Source: Acidimicrobiales bacterium
Lineage (GTDB): Bacteria; Actinomycetota; Acidimicrobiia; Acidimicrobiales; MedAcidi-G1
Direction: 5' to 3'
NCBI GenBank assembly: GCA_014237715.1
Contig: JAAZZG010000001.1
Span: forward strand, 185,177 to 249,176
DNA length: 64,000 bases
Part shown: positions 1 to 7,888 of the stretch, piece by piece
How the letters are laid out: the number at the start of each line of letters is the position of its first letter
How positions within the stretch are numbered: position 1 is the stretch's first letter
Translations under genes and position numbers: made by a program
Notes under the pieces: model-generated
The model's database searches: none
Seen by the model: the letters and a program-made list of their open reading frames with translations, nothing else
What the model was told of the DNA's origin: nothing

Positions 1-1224
1 GCGACTACCGCTGCGTCTACGACGACTGTGGCGCCTACGACTACCGCTGCGTCTACGACGACTGTGGCGCCTACGACGACGACTGTTGGGCCGCTTCCGT
101 GGCCAAACGATGTTGGGTCGAGTCGCTTTGGTGTACTCGGCCAGGAATTCGACGTTCCCGGTGGATGGATCCGCCCGCATCCCGGCGGATTCCTCTGGTC
201 AGAAATTCAACCCACACCCGACCGGTGGGACTGGGGCTGGATCGATTGGCACGTGAAGACCTGGCAAGATCGTCGACTGGCGATTCTTGGCACTCTCTGG
301 CCCTTCGCTCAATGGGATCAGGAGAACTGCCACGCATACGACCCAGAGGTCCAGCCGGTACTACGCAGATTGCCGACCAAGTTGTTTGCTCCCTGCGATG
401 AAACGAGGTTCGTTGGTTGGCTGACCGCCGTGGTGGAGCGTTACGACGGAGATGGTGTCGAGGACATGCCGGGCCTCGCATACCCGATACGCCACTGGGA
501 GGTGGCCAACGAACCGTCGATGCAGGGAGGCCACGGCTACTTCTTCCAAGGGACTTCAGCCGACTACCTGTCGATGCTTCGCCTTGCGTTCGAAACGATC
601 ACAACTGCCGATCCTGAAGCCACGGTGCTGACAGGTGGGCAGGCAGGCATGCAGCCGTCCTTTACCGATTTCTGGACACCGGTCCTCGAGTCGGCTGCCG
701 GGTTCTTCCACGTAGGCAACATCCACTCGATTGGCTCTGACCACTCCTTCTTTTCCGATGACTACCGGACTCTTCTCGACGAGACGGGCCATGTAGGTGC
801 CGAGTACTGGATTACCGAAGCCCTCGTTTCAACTTGGCCCGAGCCAGGACAGATGATTCCGACAGGTGATGAGCTTGGACAGGAAACTCTCACCGGTTTT
901 GCCACGGCTTTTGCCGATGGGGCCTCCCGAATCTTCAATGTCGGTCCCCACGACCCGACCGGTGGGCCAGGCATAGAGTCGGATTCTGCGTTCCTTCTCC
1001 TCGCCGAGACGGTCGGCGACTTCACGTCTGCGTCCTGGGCAGGGGAAAGCTTGGTCCGATTCGACATGCCGGACGGCAGGACTGTCTATGCAGCCTGGGA
1101 TGGTGCCGGTCTTCCTGGCACCGTTTCTGGTGTGGTTGAAACTGTTGGTTACGACGGGACGGCCGGTTCCGTCGATGCGGCCGGATTCTCGGCGGCAGTC
1201 CCGACCTTGGTGACTGTTAGGTAG
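1..1224 (+). CDS. Secreted clan-A glycoside hydrolase-like protein (5' partial)
   Basis: The reading frame is open from base 1, so the N-terminus (probably a signal peptide) lies upstream. The visible part opens with an Ala/Pro/Thr/Ser linker of about 25 residues, then a catalytic-looking domain to the end. Counting from the GTG at 28, a W-E-V-A-N-E-P motif places the acid/base Glu near residue 162, and Y-W-I-T-E-A places a possible nucleophile at Glu264. This pair is the signature of retaining (alpha/beta)8 clan-A glycosidases such as GH5 and GH39. Family and substrate cannot be fixed from this sequence. The Thr-rich linker suggests an extracellular enzyme tethered to the envelope. An uncharacterised cellulase-like protein is the alternative. 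Confidence 0.65.
   Translation, partial: ATTAASTTTVAPTTTAASTTTVAPTTTTVGPLPWPNDVGSSRFGVLGQEFDVPGGWIRPHPGGFLWSEIQPTPDRWDWGWIDWHVKTWQDRRLAILGTLWPFAQWDQENCHAYDPEVQPVLRRLPTKLFAPCDETRFVGWLTAVVERYDGDGVEDMPGLAYPIRHWEVANEPSMQGGHGYFFQGTSADYLSMLRLAFETITTADPEATVLTGGQAGMQPSFTDFWTPVLESAAGFFHVGNIHSIGSDHSFFSDDYRTLLDETGHVGAEYWITEALVSTWPEPGQMIPTGDELGQETLTGFATAFADGASRIFNVGPHDPTGGPGIESDSAFLLLAETVGDFTSASWAGESLVRFDMPDGRTVYAAWDGAGLPGTVSGVVETVGYDGTAGSVDAAGFSAAVPTLVTVR
4..75 (+). repeat. 36-bp tandem repeat coding for a Thr-rich linker
   Basis: Bases 4-39 repeat almost perfectly at 40-75. The unit is 12 codons, read as Ala-Pro-Thr-Thr-Thr-Ala-Ala-Ser-Thr-Thr-Thr-Val. The period is a multiple of three, so changes in copy number keep the glycosidase frame. 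The array runs off the left edge, so its total length is unknown. Confidence 0.8.
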
Positions 1225-1411
1225 TTGATCCGTCGATAGTGGGACACGACCCACAGAAGCCGCTGTTGTCGAAGCGGCCTGGAACCGCCCTTAACCACAG
1301 GCCGACGCCAGGCAGCGGACACCCTGAGAGTTGAGGACGTGCGTGCCATCGAGCGAGGCTGAGCCGGCTATTTAGTGACCGGGATCCATAACTTGCCGCC
1401 CGTTTCAGCGG

Positions 1412-1417
1412 TAGTTT
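1412..1417 (+). promoter_or_regulatory. -10 box TAGTTT, leaderless start
   Basis: TANNNT hexamer ending 7 nt before the ATG at 1425. Transcription would begin at or next to the start codon. There is no Shine-Dalgarno. Confidence 0.5.
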
Positions 1418-1424
1418 CAACGCC

Positions 1425-1703
1425 ATGAGGATCAAGGTCTTTCCGGCTGTCATGGGTGCTCTGGGGATCGCCATCTCCCTGGCGCTCCTGCTGACCCCGG
1501 TCTCTTCAAAGTTCTCCGACCCGTGTGGCAGCGTGCTCGTTCCCACCAAGGTCCACTACTCCGACGGTGGCGAGCTCGTCTACGCCAACACGCCGCCATG
1601 TCACGACGCCAGAATGGCGAGGCTCCCCTCCGGCCTCGTAGTCGGAGTAGCCGGCATTGCAGTCGTTGTAGTTTCGGTGGTGGTGGATCGTCGTCGGGAC
1701 TGA
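1425..1703 (+). CDS. Small two-helix membrane protein, function unknown
   Basis: A 92-residue protein I do not recognise. A hydrophobic stretch at about residues 6-27 could be a signal peptide or first membrane helix. A polar middle has two cysteines (in D-P-C-G and P-P-C-H) that could form a disulfide outside the cell, and a second hydrophobic helix lies at about 68-86. It ends in Asp-Arg-Arg-Arg-Asp, which suggests a cytoplasmic C-terminus. A -10 box 7 nt upstream of the ATG supports this as a real, separately transcribed gene. No partner is evident nearby. Confidence 0.6.
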   Translation: MRIKVFPAVMGALGIAISLALLLTPVSSKFSDPCGSVLVPTKVHYSDGGELVYANTPPCHDARMARLPSGLVVGVAGIAVVVVSVVVDRRRD

Positions 1704-1794
1704 TTGTCCACGATCCGGCACCACGACCCGGCTCTACAGGCCACAGGTACGCGAGTCAGGTGTTAGTCGTCTGACGTACCGCAGGGGATCTGAA

Positions 1795-2385
1795 CTACCG
1801 GATAGAGAAGAAGGCCCGGTCGTCTTGGTCGTACGAGGCATCTAGGAACATCACGAGGCTGTCGGCATCCGAGTCTTGAACTACGAAACATATTTGACCG
1901 GTGACCTGGCCCCTAGCGAGAAACATCTCCAGTTGCCACAGGAGATTATCGGTGCAGTGGCCTCTGTAATAGGAGTACAGGCGGCTCGATGTTCCAACAG
2001 CTTTCAAATTTCCTAGGGCCTTCATGGCGAAACTCTCACCCTCACCCATGTACGACATCTCCAGGTCAACGACGACAACGAGAGCGTCAGCTGGCTTGGC
2101 TGGCCGACCTGGATCAGTACGGCTAAGAATATTGGCTGCCTTGAGGACCTTGAGTGACCACCCGCCACCAATCCTCACGTTTTGACCAATTGGAAACGGG
2201 TTCTGGGCTGATCCGTGCGGTGCGACAGTTGTAGTTGTTGCACGGGTTGTGGCAGGAGCACGGGTCATGGTCGTCGGAGGCACTGTCGTCGGAGGCGCTG
2301 TCGTTGTCGCCTGCGGTTGTTCCGGTGGCTCCTCAGAACAGCCGAGCCCCATGGCCAGAAGCGCCAGCACCATCCACACCCGCAT
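1795..2385 (-). CDS. Putative lipoprotein with Thr/Pro linker and Ig-like (DUF4352-type) domain
   Basis: A 196-residue protein. The N-terminus has a short hydrophobic signal and a lipobox-like M-G-L-G-C-S (Cys16), then a Thr/Pro/Ala-rich linker to about residue 57. The C-terminal domain begins with Asn-Pro-Phe-Pro-Ile-Gly and contains a V-V-V-V-D-L-E-M-S-Y strand, reminiscent of the telokin-like DUF4352 fold found in exported actinobacterial lipoproteins. Two cysteines in the domain may form a disulfide. Predicted to be anchored outside the membrane. A -10 box 6 nt upstream of the ATG points to a leaderless mRNA. The function is unknown; the DUF4352 link is a fold-level guess. Confidence 0.6.
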   Translation of the reverse strand: MRVWMVLALLAMGLGCSEEPPEQPQATTTAPPTTVPPTTMTRAPATTRATTTTVAPHGSAQNPFPIGQNVRIGGGWSLKVLKAANILSRTDPGRPAKPADALVVVVDLEMSYMGEGESFAMKALGNLKAVGTSSRLYSYYRGHCTDNLLWQLEMFLARGQVTGQICFVVQDSDADSLVMFLDASYDQDDRAFFSIR

Positions 2386-2391
2386 GTCCTC

Positions 2392-2397
2392 ACCGTA
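2392..2397 (-). promoter_or_regulatory. -10 box TACGGT, leaderless start of lipoprotein gene
   Basis: Minus-strand TANNNT hexamer with a 6-nt gap to the ATG at 2385. Confidence 0.5.
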
Positions 2398-2595
2398 GGG
2401 GAGGGCCCTGTATCGGCCGTTAGTTGCACGCCGTCAGGTGAGACTTGGATTTCATCTATATGGGTGCACCCCCTGGAGAGGGACGCAGAACCCAAGAACA
2501 GAGGTACGCAGCCTCTCGGCACAGCCCAAATGGGGTCTTGAGGTAGATGAGCTAGGTCAGGTCAGCGGTGCGGAGGGTCCGGATCTCGTTGCTTC

Positions 2596-3213
2596 TTAAC
2601 CGGCGACCTGCGAACTGTCCGCTGACCTCCTTGCCAGCAGGTTGGCCGTCACCAGGGCACCCAGCACCCCGCCGGCCGTCGACAGCAGCAGGTCCCCGAC
2701 CGTGTCGTCGTAGGTGAGCTCCAGGCCAGTGGTCCCCATCTCCTGGATGATCCACTCCACGCCCTCCCAGGCGATGATGGCCAGTGCCCCGAAGCCGGAC
2801 CCCATGAGCACGAGGTTCCAGCGGGCCAGCCCGGCTGGGGCCACGAAGAGGACCAGCGCTGCCACCAAGAACGTCCAGTTCACGAAGTGGAGTACATCGT
2901 CGAACTGCTCCATGGTGTCGAACAGGTTCACGAGGTTGCCCAGGAGGTCCAGGACGAACGGCACGACCAGCAGGGCGTCGGCCAGATACGGGTACCGGCC
3001 ACGGCGGCCCCGGAGCACCCAGATGGCAGGAACCACCAAGGCCGAGATGGGGTAGCCGACGCATCGTTCAGGCCAGCCCTTGCCGGCCACACCGGGAATG
3101 CCGGGAAACAGCAGGCCGGCCAGGAGACTGGCTACCAAGGCCCCCTTGACCACCCACATGAGGTGGCGGCCGCCTCCGGGGTTGGCGGTGGTGTACCGGT
3201 CGGGGTCGTCCAT
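2596..3213 (-). CDS. DUF2238-like integral membrane protein
   Basis: A 205-residue protein with about five or six hydrophobic segments. The pattern L-G-N-L-V-N-L-F-D, D-D-V-L-H-F-V-N-W, W-E-G-V-E-W-I and Y-D-D-T-V-G-D-L-L with a small-residue helix after it matches the YjdF/DUF2238 membrane family. The spaced Asp/His/Glu residues inside predicted helices are the conserved feature of that family. The biochemical role is not established. A CAGACT hexamer (a variant -10) sits 6 nt upstream of the ATG. Confidence 0.6.
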   Translation of the reverse strand: MDDPDRYTTANPGGGRHLMWVVKGALVASLLAGLLFPGIPGVAGKGWPERCVGYPISALVVPAIWVLRGRRGRYPYLADALLVVPFVLDLLGNLVNLFDTMEQFDDVLHFVNWTFLVAALVLFVAPAGLARWNLVLMGSGFGALAIIAWEGVEWIIQEMGTTGLELTYDDTVGDLLLSTAGGVLGALVTANLLARRSADSSQVAG

Positions 3214-3219
3214 GTTTCC

Positions 3220-3225
3220 AGTCTG
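3220..3225 (-). promoter_or_regulatory. -10-like CAGACT, 6 nt before start
   Basis: Same position as the TANNNT boxes of neighbouring genes, but with C at the first base. Tentative. Confidence 0.3.
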
Positions 3226-3315
3226 GCCTAAGAGGCCCGGATCTTCCTGGTGACACGCTCGCCGGTCAGCCCGGCGACGACTTCCGGAGGTGGGACCCTG
3301 TATTTACTGGGAAAG

Positions 3316-3657
3316 TTACTCGTTGGTCTCGGAAGTGCTCGGCTGAACAAGCCAATACAGAAGCACCAGATTTCCGAAGGGCACGAGTCCAAGTAGGAGC
3401 CATGTTCCTTTTCGACCTATGTCATGTAGGCGACGTACACCCAATGTGATCAACACCCAGACATAGGCAATGGCGTACACGATCTCCGGTCCGGTCTGAT
3501 CGGTACTGAGACCAAAAATGGCGGCGAAGATTCCCCCTAGAACCAAGAACACAATGGGGTGAATGAGGAACGGCCACCAAAAAGCGGGTCGTGTGGTCCG
3601 GCCCTGTAAATCTCGGAAACGACGCCAGGACTCCAGGTAGTAATCAATAATTTTCAT
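3316..3657 (-). CDS. DUF805 family membrane protein
   Basis: A 113-residue inner-membrane protein of the DUF805 family. Family marks seen are Y-x-E-S-W-R-R-F-x-D-L-Q-G-R-T-x-R near the N-terminus, a F-W-W-P-F stretch, three hydrophobic helices (about 27-47, 58-74, 87-104) and the V-R-R-L-H-D-I-G-R-K-G loop before the last helix. The family's function is unknown. Length is typical. The gene has its own -10 box (TACTAT) 6 nt upstream of the ATG and no operon partner. Confidence 0.8.
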   Translation of the reverse strand: MKIIDYYLESWRRFRDLQGRTTRPAFWWPFLIHPIVFLVLGGIFAAIFGLSTDQTGPEIVYAIAYVWVLITLGVRRLHDIGRKGTWLLLGLVPFGNLVLLYWLVQPSTSETNE

Positions 3658-3663
3658 CGCCGG

Positions 3664-3669
3664 ATAGTA
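3664..3669 (-). promoter_or_regulatory. -10 box TACTAT, leaderless start of DUF805 gene
   Basis: Minus strand, 6-nt gap to the ATG at 3657. Confidence 0.5.
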
Positions 3670-3722
3670 GCTCTGACTGGCGTGCGGGGATCACCCTGCC
3701 GGTCGGGTGGCAAACTCAGCGC

Positions 3723-4268
3723 ATGGTGGCCTGCCCGACGCTTGAGACCGAAAGGCTTGTTCTACGCCCGCTCAAGGATGACGACGTGGACGACTACTTC
3801 GCCGTGCTGGACAGCCCGGAGGTGCGACGCTGGCTGCACCTCCCGGAGAGCCTGGACCGGAGCGACGCCTGGCAGCAGATCGCTGGATTCCTGGGCCAGT
3901 GGGTGCTCCGGGGAACCGGACAGTGGGCGCTGGAGGAGCGGTCCACGGGAGTCTTTCTGGGCCGGGCAGGCCTCCACCGTCCCGAGCGTCCGGACTGGCC
4001 GGGCGTGGAGGTCGGCTGGACGCTCCACCCCGATCACTGGGGGAGGGGCTACGCCACGGAGGCCGGTGCCGCGGCCATCCGGTACGCATTCGAGGAACTG
4101 GACCTGGACCGGATCTTCTCGTGCATCCTCCCCGACAACGGACCATCCCAGGCCGTAGCCCGACGACTGGGCATGGAGTTGCTGGAGGAGCGCACTATGG
4201 CGTTCTTCCCGTCGGCCCCCCACGGCATCTGGGCCTTGGATAGGGATACCGCAGGCTTCAGCCGTTAA
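3723..4268 (+). CDS. GNAT N-acetyltransferase (RimJ/RimL-like)
   Basis: A 181-residue GNAT-fold acetyltransferase that would transfer acetyl from acetyl-CoA to an amine. It opens with L-E-T-E-R-L-V-L-R-P-L, the standard start of the RimJ/RimL branch. It carries G-W-T-L-H-P-D-H-W-G-R-G-Y-A-T-E-A (acetyl-CoA pyrophosphate loop, near residues 99-115) and the late N-x-x-S-Q-A-V-A-R-R-L-G-M motif. Substrate unknown: ribosomal-protein N-terminus, drug or metabolite are all possible. A CAAACT hexamer lies 6 nt before the ATG, and a strong hairpin terminator follows. Confidence 0.85.
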   Translation: MVACPTLETERLVLRPLKDDDVDDYFAVLDSPEVRRWLHLPESLDRSDAWQQIAGFLGQWVLRGTGQWALEERSTGVFLGRAGLHRPERPDWPGVEVGWTLHPDHWGRGYATEAGAAAIRYAFEELDLDRIFSCILPDNGPSQAVARRLGMELLEERTMAFFPSAPHGIWALDRDTAGFSR

Positions 4269-4336
4269 GCAGCGCTTGAACTGGCCTAGCCGAACCGGTT
4301 CGGGAAGAACCGAGGCAAACACGGTGGCCGCCAAGC

Positions 4337-4368
4337 CTCTGCCTCAACACAGGCAGAGTTTGGTTATT
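4337..4368 (+). terminator. Rho-independent terminator after the acetyltransferase gene
   Basis: Perfect 8-bp inverted repeat (CTCTGCCT at 4337-4344, AGGCAGAG at 4351-4358) with a 6-nt loop, followed by TTTGGTTATT on the plus strand. It also lies just beyond the 3' end of tRNA-Lys on the other strand and may serve both. Confidence 0.7.
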
Positions 4369-4373
4369 GGTGG

Positions 4374-4446
4374 TGCGCCCCCTGGGACTCGAACCCAGAA
4401 CCTGCGGATTAAGAGTCCGATGCTCTGCCAATTGAGCTAGAGGCGC
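4374..4446 (-). tRNA. tRNA-Lys (CTT)
   Basis: Cloverleaf of 73 nt. The acceptor GCGCCTC pairs with GGGGCGC, the anticodon loop is CTCTTAA (anticodon CTT) and the T arm is CTGGG/CCCAG. The discriminator is A, and CCA is encoded at 4371-4373. Confidence 0.95.
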
Positions 4447-4508
4447 TTGCGGCGCCCAACACTACCGGCGCCCGTTTAGTCGACCGACCAGAGGACTGGA
4501 CCGCATGG

Positions 4509-4583
4509 GGTGACCGAGGGGATTCGAACCCCCGACATCCTGGACCACAACCAGGTGCTCTAACCAACTGAGCTACGGCCACC
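4509..4583 (-). tRNA. tRNA-His (GTG)
   Basis: Anticodon loop TTGTGGT (GTG). Acceptor GTGGCCG pairs with CGGTCAC. An extra 5' G at 4583 faces the C discriminator, the hallmark of tRNA-His. CCA is encoded at 4506-4508. Confidence 0.95.
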
Positions 4584-4676
4584 AAGTGGGAGTCATGTTA
4601 CGGCCTGTGCACACGGTCGCCGCCCCGATTCCGTCTCCGGGAGGGTCGTTCCCGGAGGTCGTCGGCCACCTCAGAG

Positions 4677-5840
4677 ATGTGCGATCCTGCCTCAGTGGCA
4701 GACAGTGGAGCAACGAAGGTGGTGGTCATCGGTGGGGGCATCGCTGGCGTGAGCGTCGCCCACCACCTCCTCCAGGGGGACCCGGATCTCGACGTTGTGC
4801 TCCTTGAGATGGAGGCCATGCTGGCCCACCACACCACCGGTCGGTCCGCCGCTCTGCTGTTGGAGAATCTCGGGACACCGTCGATGCGGATCCTGAGTTC
4901 GGCCAGCCTTGACCACCTCCGCCATACCCCGGACGACCTGGTCGATGCCCCACTGCTGGCCCATCGACCGGTCCTGCACGTGGGCACCGTCGAGCAGGAT
5001 GCATCCGTCGATCAGATGCTGGCCGAAGGAATTGGTTCGGCCACCACACCGACCGTCGAGGTCGGCATCGACGAGGCCATGCGTTTGTTCCCGCCGTTAC
5101 GACGTGAGCGGGTGTACCGGGCCCTCGTCGAGCCGGACAGTGCTGACATTGATGTCGGGGCTCTCCACCAGTCGTTCGTCCGGGGATTTCGACGGGCCGG
5201 TGGGCGGATCGCCACGTCGACTCGGGTGGATGCCGCGGCCCCGGATGGGAAGGGCTGGCGTCTCGATACCACGGACGGGCCAATGGGCGCCGATGTGGTC
5301 GTGAACTGCGCCGGGGCGTGGGGTGACCAGGTGGCCGCAACTGCGGGAGTTTCTCCGGTCGGTCTACAACCGTTCCGCCGAACAGCGTTCATGGTCGACG
5401 GACCCGGTCTGGACACCGCCGGCTGGGCGTTTGTCGGCGATATCGGTCACCAGTGGTATCTGCGCGATGACGGTTCGCAAATGCTCTGCTCGCTGGCCGA
5501 GGAGAATCCGTCCGAACCGTGTGACCCGAAGCCTGAGGAACTTGACGTGGCGCTGGCCATCGATCGAGTCAACGAGGCGACCACGCTGGGCATCCGTTCG
5601 GTCAACTCAGCGTGGGTTGGCCTGCGGACGTTTGCCCCCGACCGCTCCATGGTGATCGGCCCGGACCCCGACCACCCGACGTTTGTGTGGTGCGTGGGCC
5701 AAGGTGGCACCGGCATCCAGACTTCAGCTGGAGCCGGTCGCCTGACAGCGGACCTGGCCCTCGGCGGTCACCCATCAGCGGTTTTCGCTGGCCTAGTCCT
5801 CGACGAGGTCAGACCCGGACGCTTCCGGGGCCGGCAGTAG
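4677..5840 (+). CDS. FAD-dependent oxidoreductase, DAO/sarcosine-oxidase family
   Basis: A 387-residue flavoprotein of the D-amino-acid oxidase fold, expected to oxidise a C-N bond of an amino acid or methylated amine using FAD. The Rossmann motif V-V-V-I-G-G-G-I-A-G is at residues 15-24. It is followed by H-H-T-T-G-R-S-A-A near residue 52, characteristic of the sarcosine/dimethylglycine oxidase subgroup. A V-N-C-A-G-A-W-G segment (about 210) and the C-terminal G-Q-G-G-T-G-I-Q-T-S nucleotide loop complete the fold. Whether it is an oxidase or a dehydrogenase cannot be told. It sits between tRNA genes with no cotranscribed partner; a methyltransferase lies downstream beyond tRNA-Arg. Confidence 0.8.
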   Translation: MCDPASVADSGATKVVVIGGGIAGVSVAHHLLQGDPDLDVVLLEMEAMLAHHTTGRSAALLLENLGTPSMRILSSASLDHLRHTPDDLVDAPLLAHRPVLHVGTVEQDASVDQMLAEGIGSATTPTVEVGIDEAMRLFPPLRRERVYRALVEPDSADIDVGALHQSFVRGFRRAGGRIATSTRVDAAAPDGKGWRLDTTDGPMGADVVVNCAGAWGDQVAATAGVSPVGLQPFRRTAFMVDGPGLDTAGWAFVGDIGHQWYLRDDGSQMLCSLAEENPSEPCDPKPEELDVALAIDRVNEATTLGIRSVNSAWVGLRTFAPDRSMVIGPDPDHPTFVWCVGQGGTGIQTSAGAGRLTADLALGGHPSAVFAGLVLDEVRPGRFRGRQ

Positions 5841-5854
5841 CCTCGAAGGCACCA

Positions 5855-5929
5855 GCCCCCGTAGCTCAGCCCGGATAGAGCAGTGGCCTTCTAATCCACT
5901 TGTCGCAGGTTCAAATCCTGCCGGGGGCG
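5855..5929 (+). tRNA. tRNA-Arg (TCT)
   Basis: Acceptor GCCCCCG/CGGGGGC, T arm GCAGG/CCTGC, anticodon loop CTTCTAA (anticodon TCT), discriminator G, CCA encoded at 5930-5932. The base pair closing the anticodon loop is a C/T mismatch; the rest of the cloverleaf is intact. Confidence 0.9.
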
Positions 5930-5970
5930 CCACCATTGACTACATCCACTATTGGACCGGTACATCAGCG

Positions 5971-6819
5971 ATGAACGATTCAGTAAGGGACGAGCGAGAT
6001 GCCGCCATTAAGAGCATGGGGCTCTACCACCACGTCGACCGGGTGGTCAACGAACTCCGTGAACTCGGCAAGGTCGAGGGCGAGCCGCTCCAGGCCAACG
6101 ACCTGACGGCATTCGATCAGCTCCATTACCACGGCACCGACGCGGTGGACGAGGCCATCCGGATGATGGGAATCGGTGCTGAGAGCTCCGTCCTGGAGAT
6201 CGGTTCGGGCTTCGGTGGACCGGCCCGACACCTTGCGGCGGCTTCCGGAGCCGCGGTGACCGCTCTCGAACTCCAGGAGGATCACCACCTGGTGGCCGTC
6301 AACCTCACGCAGCGGTGCGGCCTCGCCGACCGGGTCAGCCACGTGTGCGGCGACTTCCTGACCCACCCATTGGCCGGCACCCGATTTGACGCCATCGCGA
6401 GTTGGCTGGCGCTGTACCACATCCCCGGTCGAGGGGTCCTGCTCGATCGTTGTCGGACATTGCTGGCCGATAGTGGCTTTTTCTACGCTGAGGACCTCTA
6501 CGAACGTCGGCCGTTCGACGGCACCGAGCGGGCACGGTTGTCATCCGAACTCTTCGCCAACGAACTGACCAGTAGCGACCGGTACCGCCGGGACCTTGTG
6601 GAAGCCGGCTTTGAGGTGGTGGTCATGGACGACATGACCGACGACTGGACCGCCTTTACCCAGATCCGTCTGGCCGAGTACGTCAAGCAGCGGGAACGGC
6701 ACCTTCGTGTGCACGGAGAAGCGGTGTTCGAAACCATGTGTGGCTTCTACGAGACGATGGTGCGGCTATTTGCCGGTGGGAAGCTCGGTGGCATCCGGGT
6801 GGTGGCTCGCCGAGGTTGA
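5971..6819 (+). CDS. Class I SAM-dependent methyltransferase
   Basis: A 282-residue Rossmann-fold methyltransferase. Motif I (V-L-E-I-G-S-G-F-G-G-P-A-R-H-L-A) lies at about residues 74-89. An acidic residue closes the next strand (T-A-L-E-L), and G-D-F then S-W-L-A-L-Y-H-I-P follow as motifs II-III. The N-terminal D-Q-L-H-Y-H-G-T-D-A-V-D-E-A block resembles the lid of small-molecule methyltransferases related to glycine/sarcosine or UbiE-type enzymes. Substrate unknown. Its closeness to an amine-oxidising flavoprotein makes a methylated amine tempting, but tRNA-Arg separates them. Convergent with the hydrolase at 6840. Confidence 0.8.
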   Translation: MNDSVRDERDAAIKSMGLYHHVDRVVNELRELGKVEGEPLQANDLTAFDQLHYHGTDAVDEAIRMMGIGAESSVLEIGSGFGGPARHLAAASGAAVTALELQEDHHLVAVNLTQRCGLADRVSHVCGDFLTHPLAGTRFDAIASWLALYHIPGRGVLLDRCRTLLADSGFFYAEDLYERRPFDGTERARLSSELFANELTSSDRYRRDLVEAGFEVVVMDDMTDDWTAFTQIRLAEYVKQRERHLRVHGEAVFETMCGFYETMVRLFAGGKLGGIRVVARRG

Positions 6820-6839
6820 CGCCGGCCACTACAACGAGC

Positions 6840-7619
6840 TCAGGCGTCGCGGTGGCGTAGAAGAAAGTTCTTCACGGGGCCGAGTACCCGGTCGGGCGCC
6901 TCGATCAGTATCGAGTGCTTCAGGTTCTCGAGGATCACCAGTTCGGCGTCCGGCAGCTCGTCGGCGATGAACTGGTTCAACCGGGGGTTGCAGCCGCCGT
7001 CGAACTCGCCGGTCATGACCAGACACGGGCACGCCACCTCATGTAGCCACGGCCCCATCTCGGCCCCGGCGTAGACATCAAACACACTGAGGAAGACTTC
7101 CTCCGGGGTGCCTAGCACCTGCTGGATCCGGTGTTCTATGGCATCGGGTCTCGCCACGATGAACTCATCGGAATACCAGCGGTCCAGTAACGCCCCCAGT
7201 ACCGGTTCGACGCCCTCGGCTCGCATTTTGGCCACCACGCCCTCAACTTTGGCACTGTCGTCCTCGGTGCGACCAGCGGCCGTCGAGAGCAGGACCACGC
7301 TGGCCGTGTGACCCGGGTAGGCCAGCGCGTAGGCCGGGCCAATCTGTCCGCCGAGGGAATGGCCGATCACGTGGATTCGGTCGTGGCCCAACCGCTGACG
7401 CAACGCTTCGAGGTCATCGACCAGATCGTCGAGGGTGTACGGCACCGGTGGGATCGGGCTCGCACCGTGGCCCCGCAAGTCGTAACGAACGCAGGTGAAG
7501 TGCTCTTCGAGCCCGGGGAGCAGTCCATCCCACGTTTCTCGGCGGCTGCCGATCCCGTGGACCATGTAGAGCGGTGGCCCCTCACCGGAGACGGTGTACG
7601 AGACCTCGATGGCACCCAT
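6840..7619 (-). CDS. Alpha/beta hydrolase (enol-lactonase-like)
   Basis: A 259-residue alpha/beta hydrolase. Visible are the oxyanion-hole V-H-G-I-G-S near residue 21, the nucleophile elbow G-H-S-L-G-G with Ser88, a late acid in G-E-F-D and a His in L-K-H-S. It resembles 3-oxoadipate enol-lactonase and related C-C or ester hydrolases. The ATG at 7619 is chosen because AAGGGGAG lies just upstream; a longer frame back to 7742 would overrun the tautomerase gene. It is the last gene of a four-gene minus-strand cluster with two monooxygenases and a tautomerase, so it probably opens a lactone or ester made by them. Confidence 0.85.
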   Translation of the reverse strand: MGAIEVSYTVSGEGPPLYMVHGIGSRRETWDGLLPGLEEHFTCVRYDLRGHGASPIPPVPYTLDDLVDDLEALRQRLGHDRIHVIGHSLGGQIGPAYALAYPGHTASVVLLSTAAGRTEDDSAKVEGVVAKMRAEGVEPVLGALLDRWYSDEFIVARPDAIEHRIQQVLGTPEEVFLSVFDVYAGAEMGPWLHEVACPCLVMTGEFDGGCNPRLNQFIADELPDAELVILENLKHSILIEAPDRVLGPVKNFLLRHRDA

Positions 7620-7648
7620 GGTGTTGCTCCCCTTGCCGGTCGGCTGAC

Positions 7649-7834
7649 TTACTTGTCGGACATCAGCTCGCCACCGACGCCCCAGTTCTCGCGCTCTACC
7701 TCGGTGATGACAACGTGGAGCTTCTCGCCGGCCCCGCCGCACGCCCGGACGAAACCGTCAGTGAGCTCGCGGGCCAGGTCGCGTTTCTGGTCGATGGTTC
7801 GACCGGGAAACATCTCGACTCGGATGATGGGCAT
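7649..7834 (-). CDS. 4-oxalocrotonate tautomerase-family enzyme
   Basis: A 61-residue protein of the 4-OT family, whose members use an N-terminal proline, freed by removal of Met, as general base to ketonise enols. The sequence begins Met-Pro-Ile-Ile-Arg-Val-Glu-Met-Phe-Pro-Gly-Arg, followed by Gln-Lys-Arg-Asp-Leu and Arg in the usual helix. Length is typical of the hexameric enzymes. A strong Shine-Dalgarno (AGGAGG) precedes the ATG. It is 54 nt downstream of the luciferase-like gene and 29 nt upstream of the hydrolase. This fits catabolism of an aromatic or cyclic compound through an enol intermediate. Confidence 0.88.
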   Translation of the reverse strand: MPIIRVEMFPGRTIDQKRDLARELTDGFVRACGGAGEKLHVVITEVERENWGVGGELMSDK

Positions 7835-7888
7835 GGGTTTCCTCCTGAATGGGGCGTGATCTGGTGGCTGGATCTAACGGATTCTGCC

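Noticed and set aside
1-75. Possible CRISPR repeat
   Set aside because: Units are contiguous without spacers and in frame within a Thr-rich linker.
4374-5929. tRNA cluster as a phage or island integration site
   Set aside because: No integrase, no direct repeat of a tRNA 3' end, and no change of gene style around the tRNAs.
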